Source: CAYSPU01 sp964432995
GTDB lineage: Bacteria; Verrucomicrobiota; Verrucomicrobiia; Limisphaerales; JAHDYP01
Reading direction: 5' to 3'
Assembly (NCBI GenBank): GCA_964432995.1
Contig: CAYSPU010000018.1
Location: forward strand, 1-36,954
Length of the DNA: 36,954 bases
Part shown: positions 19,401-25,501 of the stretch, piece after piece
Layout of the letters: each line of letters opens with the position of its first letter
How positions within the stretch are numbered: position 1 is the first letter of the stretch
The notes under the pieces: generated by a model
What the model saw: only the letters and a program-made list of their open reading frames with translations
What the model was told of the DNA's origin: nothing
Databases searched by the model: none
Program-made: the position numbers and the translations under genes

Positions 19401-19613
19401 GTCGAGGGGCGCGGAAAAAAGCACGGTCACGCCTTGCGGGTTGCCGCGGGTCTGGGCGGAGATCAGCTCCAGGGCCTGGGTCGTGCTGAGGGTAAACGCG
19501 AAACCGACGGCGAGGCGAAGGAGCGGTGCGAGCAGGTTGCCTCGAAAGTCGGTAGGGCGCGGCGTCCCCGCCGCACCGCCCGGCGGGCTGGGACAGCCCG
19601 CCCTACCTTTCAT
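10422..19613 (-). CDS. Giant secreted multidomain beta-helix protein
   Basis: About 3063 residues from the ATG at 19613; an ATG at 19649 would add 12. Numbers below count from 19649. A hydrophobic segment (39-59, ending TQA) is a signal peptide. In order: an SbsA/Ig-like domain (about 60-150), PA14 (155-265, split by an insert), a CBM6-like module (277-475), an Ig-like domain (550-635), a second SbsA-like domain (640-735), a second PA14-like domain (740-905), Ig (915-1000), a third SbsA-like domain (1003-1097), then a pectate-lyase-3 type beta-helix opening with WGDVKRDYGAAGDGVTDDT (about 1110). A second beta-helix half spans about 1440-1800, a cadherin-like domain 1835-1930, and a further beta-helix region about 2150-2690. 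A DUF1349/laminin-G-like region (2720-2890), another cadherin-like domain (2908-3000) and a terminal domain ending RYYRVITQE close the protein. The design suggests binding or cleaving of a polysaccharide outside the cell. No catalytic residues can be assigned. The start codon lies in or beside a dispersed repeat. Confidence 0.88.
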   Translation of the reverse strand: MKGRAGCPSPPGGAAGTPRPTDFRGNLLAPLLRLAVGFAFTLSTTQALELISAQTRGNPQGVTVLFSAPLDPATATNPVHYAIDHGVTVASVTLIESAKVRLETSPIVVGQVYTLTVNQVRDAATPPSTIAPDSQVAFLQTQGVITRREFHDLPGYTLADLTNSTKFPDTPDGVTPATELETPANVRDSYGVQFQGYVTAPLTGDYVFYVCSDDQGALFLSADDNPANRQLIALEPAWSNPRQWITSDNFSSRLLPPADFFADALFIEAEDFNFDAGQSVRSTPIGMTGPYAGGSFQNLGTAADADIDWHEENSVNESPSYRGGTGVETLDMSSQAGSFHRGAFELSVNYELGWNDPGDWFNYTRAFPEPSRDYYVLARLSSGGADIAARLDEVTAGATGTSQTTVQLGEFQAPATGGWGNYVWVPLRDDAGEPARVLLGGERTVRFTVLPGNLNFDYLMFKPADTEPLDLSPIRPLNVSASIPLEAGRKYYLEALMKEGTGGENLAVAWRKPGDPPLHNGDPPIPGVFLSGVEPLAPVTITTPPQTQAVGERDSVTFTVSVTGTPPYDFQWFRNGQMIVDASGPSYTLAPAQMTDQGVAFHVLVGNGISSVSSDTALLTVTADSTPPSLVSAHSVFDGNQVIVRFSEALLPTDAADVGHFQLDGGLTVTAASLDADGRTVTLETSPQTSGATYTLTVNDLRDTAATPNLIAPDSTIQFQAWVSADGFLRLEIFRDIPGMEVSDLVHHPRFPTAPDEVRYVCAFEAPSGLGANLGVRLTGFLTAPATGDYVFYLCATRTGELYLSPDESAANKLLIAADSTWAAERFWTTPPGHPRGAGNVSSPIPLVAGQRCYVEALMKNASDYATLGVAWQPPGAPVPPNGSDPIPWPSLSTYADPSAAAVTITDPPVDASVAEGKTAVFRCRATGAPGQLAYQWQRNQTDIPGATHQDYATPPATASDDGAAYRCRVTAAGAAPAFSAAATLHVSADTSPPLVRHIEGSVGRTRVTLRFHEPLDPVPANDPASYTLSGGLELLDARLDFDGRTVVLKTSPQTAAQEYTVTVNGLRDLQGNSVPADTTAIFYGWESEEFHGPFASWGDVKRDYGAAGDGVTDDTDAIQRAFEELGETHYGPGAGSGPGPAYVLYFPAGTYRITRTLHLFSKLQFHLAGDHPDTTQILWDGPADGVMCWLDNVGQTTFRRLTLDGASRALSAIDVRLSPERYYYGHGTSGNEFTDLIIRGVKHGFRGGHPNTQVLDSEQLIERCHFLGCSEAAIRLDSFNALDWWVWDSLFDGCKIGFTNPGGGACHIYRSIFRGSTEADIMLVQCSGFASYRWNSSIGSRRFLHQYCGDLLTVHGNEIVDPLEPPALLVTAQSLLLLDNVFRSRPEHEASPAIQTSSRVLSVGNVFNATQPFDGPANRITVDDQIVGRNQIDDPTIELPPFPPKGRQPVIEISRDPGPDEPQRGLADLRIQRAIDQAVQMIGQRPVIHLPFGYYDLQRPLVIPAHADFELIGDGGKGPGTMLAWKGLKEDPVLRILGPTRVRIRDVLLRLADVDRGSGLEISGVDQPRSRVFFKGVNHYRSLFDALDFATIESRAFQQTAWGEMPDDYRDITLVGGPRTQLGHDTSATTRFWGGSGGATGLTAWDVRDGAQLLVADFWNETGLPRYLFLDGAGTVTLNGMHLGAGHVAPNLKGDPPTVEVQAFPGRFALLSANMVFAGNEVLWGSDSDQALGLFCGVNGGEGFFHSDPAGGANAWFAITGHTPPAGGLLSEDFIRDMLRHVREERPTILEPLPANVADIRIERVNQLHASPTLRLTKLTTISARTNTPPVIAPIADGTVQQGETFTVTVLATDAEAAHQRVRFRLSGDNPPGATIDPISGVLTWTPGPTLGNGAYRFRVFAEDDGTPALESEVVFHVTVLAGSGKVALATASFDATGYPHPGPWGDSFIHLPQDSISPDWFNGSGRIHWGDWSWFTSRGLNQFFADDNRRFDLRSRAVSRDHELDVWAVSCEAYLRLTDDGTAIRFYLSQPDPPRLYIDIVRHVDEAGSPDFEYYGLYYTNIVDAIPGYRRTDTDSDTFTFGVEGFDIYARWNGLEFLRFKEYRHMRPGAVGVKTFIGYPLRYATARFYPDLPLYSDPGNRVLDLRDFGLREGIATGSITAGSSQLELNAAPVPPFRPGDWIIVETGGEAGQGRRGTMGVGGVWPQLHYPDAAARDADTTQPLNTYAWIETDGSVWQWDGALWQDRAHVPNDVGTVTELYHVAKAVPFAFRAAIVEVSPDGRTLLLDEPAQASTTGATIHFDNSPILNLLAISPIWQPFGDKRAITPAGITLKVPAGRYAVGDLVRVHDHNGVAFLGEGAAQTTLFSPRGAPSLNLEFLGVPDGLVVDLHLAGNALPEGFGFAFRNPRLPFTSPISQTQINDPWGGYWGSGGIAFVTSERARVRDVLLEDILAPVVIIHSAAHDCWLERVRVIRHAPKMDEPLPLLFWTAQASGGGAVDLDIDVPNLAVGLGVWNGSDGKEFTRVRSRNATCELINAGSVAFRECVFRLDPNAHEGMDGYFNAGYGMLQIDGPEVLVENVLLEQTGPLNARGDLLPGICGYWNSRNLRVIGGCYSTPPFTPNARSRPVALLAGDPGTYVEGFRASGDAGGFNVYVADGLIRDSWFDRGEVGVNGRIENCWPDSNLPPFIGRVVTNAQQTLTASVDIGEAGNPIEPGSATLLPDGSLEMVGGGLSDPLGDHLHFAFREFAGDFDAMVRVQSLDASNPAARAGLMLREDLDTAAAHVSLTHRGDSHVFGSVRPQAGDTAREWGWASSMALPPHVWLRLVRQGQTLKSFIGSLHGWFWEERGQVLLPSLDDPAGDPLLLGLFVTSEDNNPGTTARAVFSNMRVLQRPALPVPEVTEGTPVDLTFTAADFNYPPQQLTWSLAPGAPTNATIDPVTGRFQWTPSPGIAPSVVDITIQVADDGTPPLSDTFVFQIRVEQIIEPPLPVTLSDYTVHDGLFQFSFAAQPGKTYRVQVKPTLDSPDWLDAFQLTAEQPTLQFAEPLPTSGTRYYRVITQE
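19551..19607. repeat. GGTAGGGCG miniature inverted-repeat element, double hairpin
   Basis: Perfect 9-base terminal inverted repeats, GGTAGGGCG (19551-19559) and CGCCCTACC (19599-19607), bound a 57-base element. Inside are two hairpins: GCGGCG-TCCC-CGCCGC and GGGCTG-GGA-CAGCCC. It lies wholly inside the N-terminal coding frame of the giant protein and is translated there as a non-hydrophobic leader (GRAGCPSPPGGAAGTPRP). Confidence 0.8.
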
Positions 19614-19647
19614 GTGAAGCCGTATCCCAGGATGAGCAGAAGGACTC

Positions 19648-19835
19648 ATGGCGGGGGCTTTCGCCGCGTCGGCACAGCATGCCGGCTACGAGACGCTCGA
19701 CAGCCGCGAGCTGACCCTGGGCGTGATCGGCCCCTGGTCGCTGGCCGAGCAATCCCAGAACCGGATACACGAGCTGCGCGGCCTGGAGCGCTTTCGCGGC
19801 TGGGATCATCAGTTGCGCAACGAGCCGGCCTGTCA
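19648..19835 (+). pseudogene. Fragment of an LpxR-like lipid A deacylase (DUF2219)
   Basis: About 62 residues run from an ATG at 19648 into the assembly gap. The stretch GYETLDSRELTLGVIGPWSL, then AEQSQNRIHEL and FRGWDHQLRNEPA, matches the middle of LpxR-family outer-membrane lipid A 3'-O-deacylases (pattern L-x-L-G-V-x-G-P...Q-x-x-H...G-W-D-x-Q-L-x-N-E-P). The first third of the protein (signal peptide and early barrel strands) is missing: an in-frame TGA lies at 19633 and the giant gene starts there on the other strand. The C-terminal part is absent after the gap, where the frames close quickly. It may be a relic, or an artefact of joining two contigs. Confidence 0.55.
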
Positions 19836-19845
19836 NNNNNNNNNN
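19836..19845. other. Assembly gap (10 Ns)
   Basis: Ten Ns are placeholder bases between two contigs. True distance and even adjacency are unknown. The LpxR-like fragment ends directly at the gap, and no continuation of it is seen on the right side. Confidence 0.97.
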
Positions 19846-20006
19846 GGGTGCAGGACCGGAGAGGCGTCATGATCCATATTGGGCAGATGTACTGAACCTT
19901 GGGCATCCACCAAAAGGACGCTTTTTCCGAATAGCCAGGCAGGAACATCCCCCTTTGGGAGGAGATCCGGCGGACCTTGCGTTCGCACGTCGCCCGCCAC
20001 CCCCAT
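19846..20006 (-). CDS. Possible small or partial open frame running into the gap
   Basis: A minus-strand frame begins at ATG 20006 (or TTG 20015), just after the response-regulator stop, and stays open into the gap (includes WLFGKSVLLVDAQGSVHLP). It has no Shine-Dalgarno sequence and no family I recognise. It could be a third gene of the two-component operon or chance. The stretch is otherwise empty. Confidence 0.2.
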
Positions 20007-20027
20007 TCCGAACAAAGCGGTGCGGCG

Positions 20028-20723
20028 TCACGCCTGTCCCCCGAGATACTTCACGACCGCCTCGGTGCGAGAGCGCACTTGGAGCTTCTCGTAGATGTGG
20101 CGCAGGTGTGTGCGCACCGTGAGCACGCTGATGTGGACGGTCTCGGCGATTTCGCGGTAGCGGTAGCCCTTGGCCAGAAATCCGAGAATCTCCAGTTCCC
20201 GGGGCGAGAGTGATTCCGTGTTCCGGGACGACGGCCCCATGGCACGAAAGACCTCGACCACGCGCCGGGCGATGTGGCTGGACATGGGAGAACCGCCTCG
20301 ATGCGCGTCCTGGATCGCCTCCAGAATTTCCGCCGGAGTGGCCTGCTTGCCGAGGTAGCCGGTGGCCCCCGCCCGCAGCGAATCCAGAATGCGTTCCGTC
20401 TCCTCGTGAACGGTGATCATGATGACCTGCGTGTCGGGCAGCAGCTTCCGAAGCCGGACAACACACTCGATCCCCGACATCCGCGGCAGCGCAATGTCCA
20501 TGAGCACGACCGCGGGGCCACAGGCGGCAAGTCCGGCCAACGCCTCCTCCGCGCTGGCAAAATCGCCGACGCATTGATAACCCGGCGTGCCGTCCAGCAG
20601 CACGGCGAGGCTGCGGCGATAGCGCCGGTCATCGTCCACGATCGCCACCCGCAGAGCGGGGCGGGGCGGCGATGGGGCCGTATCGGAGACGCGGTGCGCG
20701 GAGTTGTCGTCGGGAGCGCTCAT
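20028..20723 (-). CDS. NarL/FixJ-family response regulator
   Basis: The product has 231 residues. The receiver domain (about 24-140) holds the acidic pocket D30-D32, phospho-acceptor D76 in VVLMDIALP, T104 and K126. The LuxR-type helix-turn-helix (about 170-231) shows SLSPRELEILGFLAKG and the recognition helix region VLTVRTHLRHIYEKL. It should be phosphorylated by the sensor kinase encoded 7 bases upstream and then bind DNA as a dimer. The first 23 residues are a proline-rich, probably disordered, leader. The targets are not evident; the giant secreted protein just beyond the gap is a neighbour, but adjacency there is uncertain. Confidence 0.93.
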   Translation of the reverse strand: MSAPDDNSAHRVSDTAPSPPRPALRVAIVDDDRRYRRSLAVLLDGTPGYQCVGDFASAEEALAGLAACGPAVVLMDIALPRMSGIECVVRLRKLLPDTQVIMITVHEETERILDSLRAGATGYLGKQATPAEILEAIQDAHRGGSPMSSHIARRVVEVFRAMGPSSRNTESLSPRELEILGFLAKGYRYREIAETVHISVLTVRTHLRHIYEKLQVRSRTEAVVKYLGGQA

Positions 20724-20730
20724 AGGCGGG

Positions 20731-23700
20731 TCAAGGATCGTTCGTCTGGATTGATGGGGTCGGCAACGAGAGGTCCCGGCGGGAAACGGTCAGCACCACG
20801 CGCGTGCCGCCACCCGAGACACGCTCGAGTCGCAGCGTGCCACCCAGATGCCCGGCCCGGCTCTGCATATTCCGCAAGCCGTTGCCACGTGCGGCCGCCC
20901 CTTCCCCATCGAAACCCTGACCGTCGTCCTCAATCCACAGCACGACGCGGTCCTCCTCCAATGCAAGCCCGACGCGCACGGTTCGCCCGCGTGCGTGACA
21001 GACGATGTTGTGGAGCGCCTCTTTGACGACGAGAAAAACGGCGTGGCGAGCGGTCGCGCTGACCGGCAGGCCCGGCACGGCGGACGGGAAATCAAAGCGG
21101 CACCCCCAGTTCGTGGGCGCGAGGAAGCGCTCGGTATATTGGATCAGGAAGGACGCCAGGTGGTCGAGGCGGTCACACTCGGGATTGGCTGCCCAGACCG
21201 CTTCGGTGACGGCCTGGGCGGCTTCACGGGCGTTGTCGGCCAGTTCCCGTCGCCAGCGGGTCGCCTGGGGCGAATCCTGCGGCTGCCGATCCAGCATCTC
21301 GCTGAGCAACACCAGTTGGCTGAGGCGGGCACCGAGATCATCGTGCAAATCGCTGGCGATCCGGGCGCGTTCGGTTGCCAGCGCGTGCTGGTGTTTGAGG
21401 GCATGGAACCGGCGGGCAGTGTGCAGGCGCCAACGATGCACCGAAACCACGCTTCCCAGAACCAACGCGACGGCCAAGCCCCGAAACCACCAGGTCTCGT
21501 AATAGAAAGGAAGGACGCGGAACGCCAACGTCGCCGGGCTTCGGCTCCGATCTCCGTGTACCGTGCAGGCCGTGACTTCAAAACGATACGGCCCGGGGCG
21601 CAAGTTGGCGTAGAGCGCCACCCGCCGGGTGCCCGCGTCATGCCAGTCGCCTTCGTGCCCCACCAGCCGGTAACAAAATCGGGTCTTGTCCGGCGACACG
21701 AAACCGGGCGCCGTGTAGGCGAATTCCAAAACGCGGCCCGAGCCGGCGGGCAACATCGCCGGGCGCGCCCACTGGTTTCCGGCGCTGGCCGCGCCGCCTT
21801 GACCACCACGCCAGCGCCCGTCGCGGCAGACTGTCTCCCCGGCAACGCGCACTTCATCAATGACCACCTGTGGCGGGGCATGCGCCTGCACGAGCGCTTC
21901 GGGATCAAACCACACCGCCCCGCGGGGTGTGGGAAACCAAAGTCGACCGTTGCGCGTTCGCCAAACGGGAGGGCCACTCTTCTGTCCGTTCGTTTCCGCC
22001 ACCAACATCCCGTCTTCGACCCCATAGGTCGCAACCGTCAACCGGCGGGCCCGGCCTTCCGCAACGGCGGAAAAAGCCTCCTTGCTGACCCAGTAGATTC
22101 CCCGGTCGCCGCCGAACCAGAGGCGACCGTGGCTGTCATCCACGACGGAGTTGACCAGCGGCTCAGGCAAACCGTGTTGTTGCGTGAGCGAAACGATGCG
22201 GTCCCCCTGCAACCGGCTAATGCCTTGACGGGTGCCGATCCACATGACGCCGTCGCCACCTTCGCAGAGCGCCCACACGTGATCCGCCGCCAGCATGTCG
22301 GCCACGGTAAACACCCGCAGGCGACCATCCGCCCAGCGCCACAGGCCGGCCCCGTGTGTGCCAATCCACAGCCGACCCAAACGATCTTCCCACAGCGCCC
22401 GAATGTCCGACGGCGCCATCCCCTCGACGCGCGCGCAATTCCCCTGCGGCCCACCGATCAACACGTGAAGACCCTCTTCCGTGCCGATCCAGAGCCGGTC
22501 GTCGCGCCCCGAACAGAGCGCCCGAATCTTGTTGGCCGGGAGTCCGCCCGGAAGGCTGCGGTTCACAAACCGGTTGCTCTCCCAACAACTCAGCCCCGTG
22601 CCGCCAAACCCAACCCACAGCCTACCCGCCCCGTCTTCGGCCAGTGCGCGAACGGCGTTTCCCGGCAGCCCGTGCTCCGTGGTGAACTGCTCCAGGCGGT
22701 CGGCGTGCTTCCGCATCAGTCCGTCGTCGGTTCCGATCCACATGGCGCCGTCCTGCGATTCCAGGACCGCCCAGGTGTTCGGCAGGGGCTTTCCCTCCTG
22801 GGTCAGAACCGTTTGTAGGGGCTGCGGCTGCCAGCGGTTCAGCCCGCCGGCGAAAGTGCCGAACCACAGGTTGCCCTCCCGATCCTCCAAGCCGCAGAGA
22901 ATCCAGTCGTCCGACAGGCCGTCCGACCGCGTGTAGCGCACGAACTCGCCCTCGCGGAAGCGATGCAACCCGTGACGGCCTGCCGACATCCACAGATTGC
23001 CGGCTCGATCCGCGAACATGGGAATGCACCGGCCGTCGAGGTCCACCGGTGGCGGCACGTCCCACCGCTGCCACGCACCGTGTTCCCAGAACGTCAGCGT
23101 GTAGGCGGATCCGGTCGTCCAATACGCCCAACAGGACTCCGGGCCGGTCGGCCACAAGGCGCAAATGACCGTCTTGGCCCCCGTCTGCGACGTGAGCATG
23201 TCGGTCCCCGACTCTCCCCTACGCACGGCCCTCTCCGTAAGCCCGGGCTCCGCAAAGGCACGCCAGCCTGCTTCATACCGATCGGTGTGCGGATCGTACC
23301 GCCGCAAGCCCGTGCCGTAGCCATGCCACAAACGTCCGTCTGGACCGGCCGCCACCCCGTGGACCCAAGGTTCCGGGTTCCGCTGAATTGCCGGCACCGA
23401 CACCCAGTCACCGTCGTGGAAGTACCGGATGGCATACCGTGTGGCAACCCAGACCCCGTTTCCCGGCGCGGCAGAGAGCCCGCGGATTTCCTCGTCCCCA
23501 GGCGTGCCGATGGTCCATGCCCGCGTTCGTTGGCGCGAGTAACGGACGAGGTTCCTGGTGGTTCCAATCCAGAGGCTGCCGTCCTGGTCCGCGGCCAGAA
23601 CGGTGATCTGGTCGCTGCCCAACTCGGGAAGGTCGGCCGAACTGAAACGCGTGAACACCCGCCCGTCAAAACGCACCAGCCCGGCCACGGTCCCAATCCA

Positions 23701-23910
23701 AAGGTAGCCGTCCGTTGTCTGCGCAACCGCTTGAACCCGATCGTCCGGCAGCCCGTGTTCCCTGGTCCACACACGCTGACGGTACCTGACGGTCTGGCGG
23801 GAATCGTGTACCCCAGCGCCAGCCGGAGAAAGACCCCCGACCGCCAATGCGACTGCCACCGCTCCAATGCCAATTGTGCGGTCTGACAGCACCTTGGGCT
23901 TCCCAAACAC
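20731..23910 (-). CDS. Hybrid propeller sensor histidine kinase (Reg_prop/Y_Y_Y/HisKA_3)
   Basis: About 1059 residues from a GTG at 23910. Next to this start is a basic signal peptide (FGKPKVL, then IGIGAVAVALAVGGLSPAGA). The sensor part has many propeller repeats with the W-I/F-G-T motif (GYLWIGTVAGLVRFDG, GSLWIGTTRNLVRY, GRLWVGFGGTGLSCWE and more), enough for two seven-bladed propellers, then a Y_Y_Y domain ending near FYYETWW. One membrane helix follows (FRGLAVALVLGSVVSV), then the dimerisation helix with phospho-acceptor histidine in ASDLHDDLGARLSQL (about residue 856). The ATPase domain has KEALHN, DDGQGFD and GNGLRNM. It senses an extracytoplasmic ligand, in related systems often a glycan. 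The frame extends to 24162, but that start would overlap the divergent gene at 24143. GTG 23892, with GGGAAG upstream, is another candidate. Confidence 0.88.
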   Translation of the reverse strand: MFGKPKVLSDRTIGIGAVAVALAVGGLSPAGAGVHDSRQTVRYRQRVWTREHGLPDDRVQAVAQTTDGYLWIGTVAGLVRFDGRVFTRFSSADLPELGSDQITVLAADQDGSLWIGTTRNLVRYSRQRTRAWTIGTPGDEEIRGLSAAPGNGVWVATRYAIRYFHDGDWVSVPAIQRNPEPWVHGVAAGPDGRLWHGYGTGLRRYDPHTDRYEAGWRAFAEPGLTERAVRRGESGTDMLTSQTGAKTVICALWPTGPESCWAYWTTGSAYTLTFWEHGAWQRWDVPPPVDLDGRCIPMFADRAGNLWMSAGRHGLHRFREGEFVRYTRSDGLSDDWILCGLEDREGNLWFGTFAGGLNRWQPQPLQTVLTQEGKPLPNTWAVLESQDGAMWIGTDDGLMRKHADRLEQFTTEHGLPGNAVRALAEDGAGRLWVGFGGTGLSCWESNRFVNRSLPGGLPANKIRALCSGRDDRLWIGTEEGLHVLIGGPQGNCARVEGMAPSDIRALWEDRLGRLWIGTHGAGLWRWADGRLRVFTVADMLAADHVWALCEGGDGVMWIGTRQGISRLQGDRIVSLTQQHGLPEPLVNSVVDDSHGRLWFGGDRGIYWVSKEAFSAVAEGRARRLTVATYGVEDGMLVAETNGQKSGPPVWRTRNGRLWFPTPRGAVWFDPEALVQAHAPPQVVIDEVRVAGETVCRDGRWRGGQGGAASAGNQWARPAMLPAGSGRVLEFAYTAPGFVSPDKTRFCYRLVGHEGDWHDAGTRRVALYANLRPGPYRFEVTACTVHGDRSRSPATLAFRVLPFYYETWWFRGLAVALVLGSVVSVHRWRLHTARRFHALKHQHALATERARIASDLHDDLGARLSQLVLLSEMLDRQPQDSPQATRWRRELADNAREAAQAVTEAVWAANPECDRLDHLASFLIQYTERFLAPTNWGCRFDFPSAVPGLPVSATARHAVFLVVKEALHNIVCHARGRTVRVGLALEEDRVVLWIEDDGQGFDGEGAAARGNGLRNMQSRAGHLGGTLRLERVSGGGTRVVLTVSRRDLSLPTPSIQTNDP

Positions 23911-24142
23911 GAGAGCAGTTTGTCGGACGGAGCGACCGGTGGCAACTGCGGGCTCCTGTTCGGGCGGCAGGCTCAATGCCGTCCGCTCGTTTCCGGCAAC
24001 CGCTTCACCGCAGACAACCCCTTTGGCTTGCGGCGAGCAACTCCACATCGTCAAGCAGTCCGCAGGCCCCGCAAACCCGCCTCGACACCCACCGCGCCCC
24101 GTGACATGCTTCGCCAGACTCTTTTCTCCTGAGGGACTGTCT

Positions 24143-24415
24143 ATGGCTACCGCAATCGTCATGCTGAAAGTCGATCACCGCCGGGTTACGCGGGTGGCCG
24201 AGCGAGTTCTCGATCTGCCGAATGTGCGCGAGGTGTATTCCGTGTCCGGCCGTTTCGATCTTCTCGTGATGGTCCAGTGCGAATCGGTCGACCTCATCGA
24301 ATTCACCATTACGGACCACCTGCTCAAGATCGAGGGGATCGTCGACAGCGAGACCATGTTTGCCTTCAGAAGCTACGACAAGCGCGAGGGGGCTCGGTCC
24401 ATCGACGTTGACTGA
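24143..24415 (+). CDS. Stand-alone Lrp/AsnC-type ligand-binding (RAM) domain protein
   Basis: The product has 90 residues. The start is fixed by GAGGG eight bases upstream of ATG 24143, although the frame is open further back. The sequence is a single RAM/alpha-beta domain of the Lrp/AsnC family: ATAIVMLKVD as strand 1, helix VTRVAERVLDLPNVREVYSV, then GRFDLLVMVQC, SVDLIEFTITDHLLKIEGI and a final strand. No helix-turn-helix is present. Such one-domain proteins form oligomers and bind amino acids or similar small molecules; some modulate full-length Lrp proteins. It is divergent from the sensor kinase, with their 5' ends about 230 bases apart, so shared control is possible. Its target is unknown. 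Confidence 0.88.
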   Translation: MATAIVMLKVDHRRVTRVAERVLDLPNVREVYSVSGRFDLLVMVQCESVDLIEFTITDHLLKIEGIVDSETMFAFRSYDKREGARSIDVD

Positions 24416-24500
24416 GGAACCGGTGGAATGCGCCCACGCCCCGGCACGGAGGTGTGGAGTGGGGCAGGGTGTCTTGCGGCGGTCTCCTTGCGAATCAGGG

Positions 24501-24586
24501 TGGTGGTAGGAGAAGGATTCGAACCTTCGAAGGCATAAGCCAGCAGATTTACAGTCTGCCCCGTTTGACCGCTCCGGAATCCTACC
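24501..24586 (-). tRNA. tRNA-Tyr (GTA)
   Basis: An 86-base class II tRNA including an encoded CCA. The acceptor GGTAGGA (24586-24580) pairs with TCCTACC (24511-24505). The discriminator is A and CCA lies at 24503-24501. The anticodon loop CTGTAAA carries GTA (24552-24550), and a long variable arm and the T-loop TTCGAAT are visible. The anticodon and the long variable arm together identify bacterial tRNA-Tyr. Confidence 0.96.
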
Positions 24587-24602
24587 GCCGAAAGCGGGGC
24601 GT

Positions 24603-24630
24603 ATTATGCAAAGGTCGTTCCCACCGGCAA
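24603..24630 (-). promoter_or_regulatory. Promoter of tRNA-Tyr
   Basis: On the minus strand, TTGCCG (24630-24625) and CATAAT (24608-24603) are separated by 16 bases. The -10 box matches 5 of 6 sigma-70 positions. Transcription would start about ten bases before the mature 5' end. Confidence 0.5.
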
Positions 24631-24793
24631 GCTGTTTCGCACCCAAGAGACGGCGCCGGGATGTCGGCCAACTACGCGGCCGCGGTGGTGGGATTCCGCC
24701 GCATGGACAGAGCGTTCATCAGCCACCTGCACGGGGACACTTGCCACGCTGGCGACCGGCGCCCGGACCGTGGCTGGGTGTAAGCTCCCCCGG

Positions 24794-25498
24794 CTACCGC
24801 GCCAGGAACAGCCAGATGTTGCCCCCGGCAGCCCTTCCCTGGGAACAGAAGTTGCCGACCAGCAAATCCTTCTTGCCGTCGTTGTTCCAATCGACGACGT
24901 GGATGCGGCACCGGTAACCGTTCCCGAAACCCTCGGCATTCAGCGGGAGGCTCTCGCCTTTGGCGAACTTGGGCGCGCCCGGCTCGCCAATGTTGCGGAA
25001 GAAGACCACCGTGGCCGTTTCCGTGCCACACAACAGATCCGGCTTTCCGTCGCCGTCCCAGTCCACCCAATACGGCGACGGCCGGGGCATCTTCGGATCC
25101 GGCAACGTGATGGGCGTCGGCTTGCTCAACACCGGTCGCTCGCGCGTCCCAACGTTGCGATAGAGGACCAAGTCATGGTTGCCCGGGCCATCCTGCCCGA
25201 CCAGCACATCGAGCCGGCCGTCGGCGTCCCAATCCGCCACGTGAATCTTCGAGTAGATCCCCATGACGTCCTTGGTGTTGGGCACAAGGGCGTACTGACC
25301 GTCCTTCCCTTTCTCGTAGCGGGGAGAAACGCCGAGGATCGGTTTGCCGTCCGAGCGCAGTTCGACGCCGGCCCGGAGGCGCGGCTCCCGCGGCGTGCCC
25401 TCGTTCAGAAACAGCCAGACCCGGCCGCTCGCATCGCCCGCCACCACATCCTGTTTCCCGTCGTTGTTCCAATCCACGCCTTGTGGATAAGCGCCCAC
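24794..25498 (-). CDS. FG-GAP/VCBS repeat protein, C-terminal part after an in-frame TGA
   Basis: From a GTG at 25498 this frame gives 234 residues; it continues the same reading frame as the upstream half. It carries several calcium-binding-like repeats: DWNNDGKQDVVAGD, DWDADGRLDVLVGQD, DWDGDGKPDLLCG and DWNNDGKKDLLVGN. Each is followed by a strand such as VWLFLNEGTPREP or VVFFRNIGEPGAPKF. Repeats of this type build beta-propellers in secreted proteins. It has no signal peptide of its own, so by itself it is probably not functional as an exported protein. The full protein would need read-through of the TGA at 25504-25502. The end is ordinary (GNIWLFLAR). Confidence 0.7.
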   Translation of the reverse strand: MGAYPQGVDWNNDGKQDVVAGDASGRVWLFLNEGTPREPRLRAGVELRSDGKPILGVSPRYEKGKDGQYALVPNTKDVMGIYSKIHVADWDADGRLDVLVGQDGPGNHDLVLYRNVGTRERPVLSKPTPITLPDPKMPRPSPYWVDWDGDGKPDLLCGTETATVVFFRNIGEPGAPKFAKGESLPLNAEGFGNGYRCRIHVVDWNNDGKKDLLVGNFCSQGRAAGGNIWLFLAR

Positions 25499-25501
25499 GC
25501 A

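Noticed and set aside
18684..19895. A 403-residue plus-strand frame crossing the N gap
   Set aside because: Most of it is antisense to the giant gene, and it passes through unknown bases. The LpxR-like fragment lies in another plus-strand frame (from 19648).
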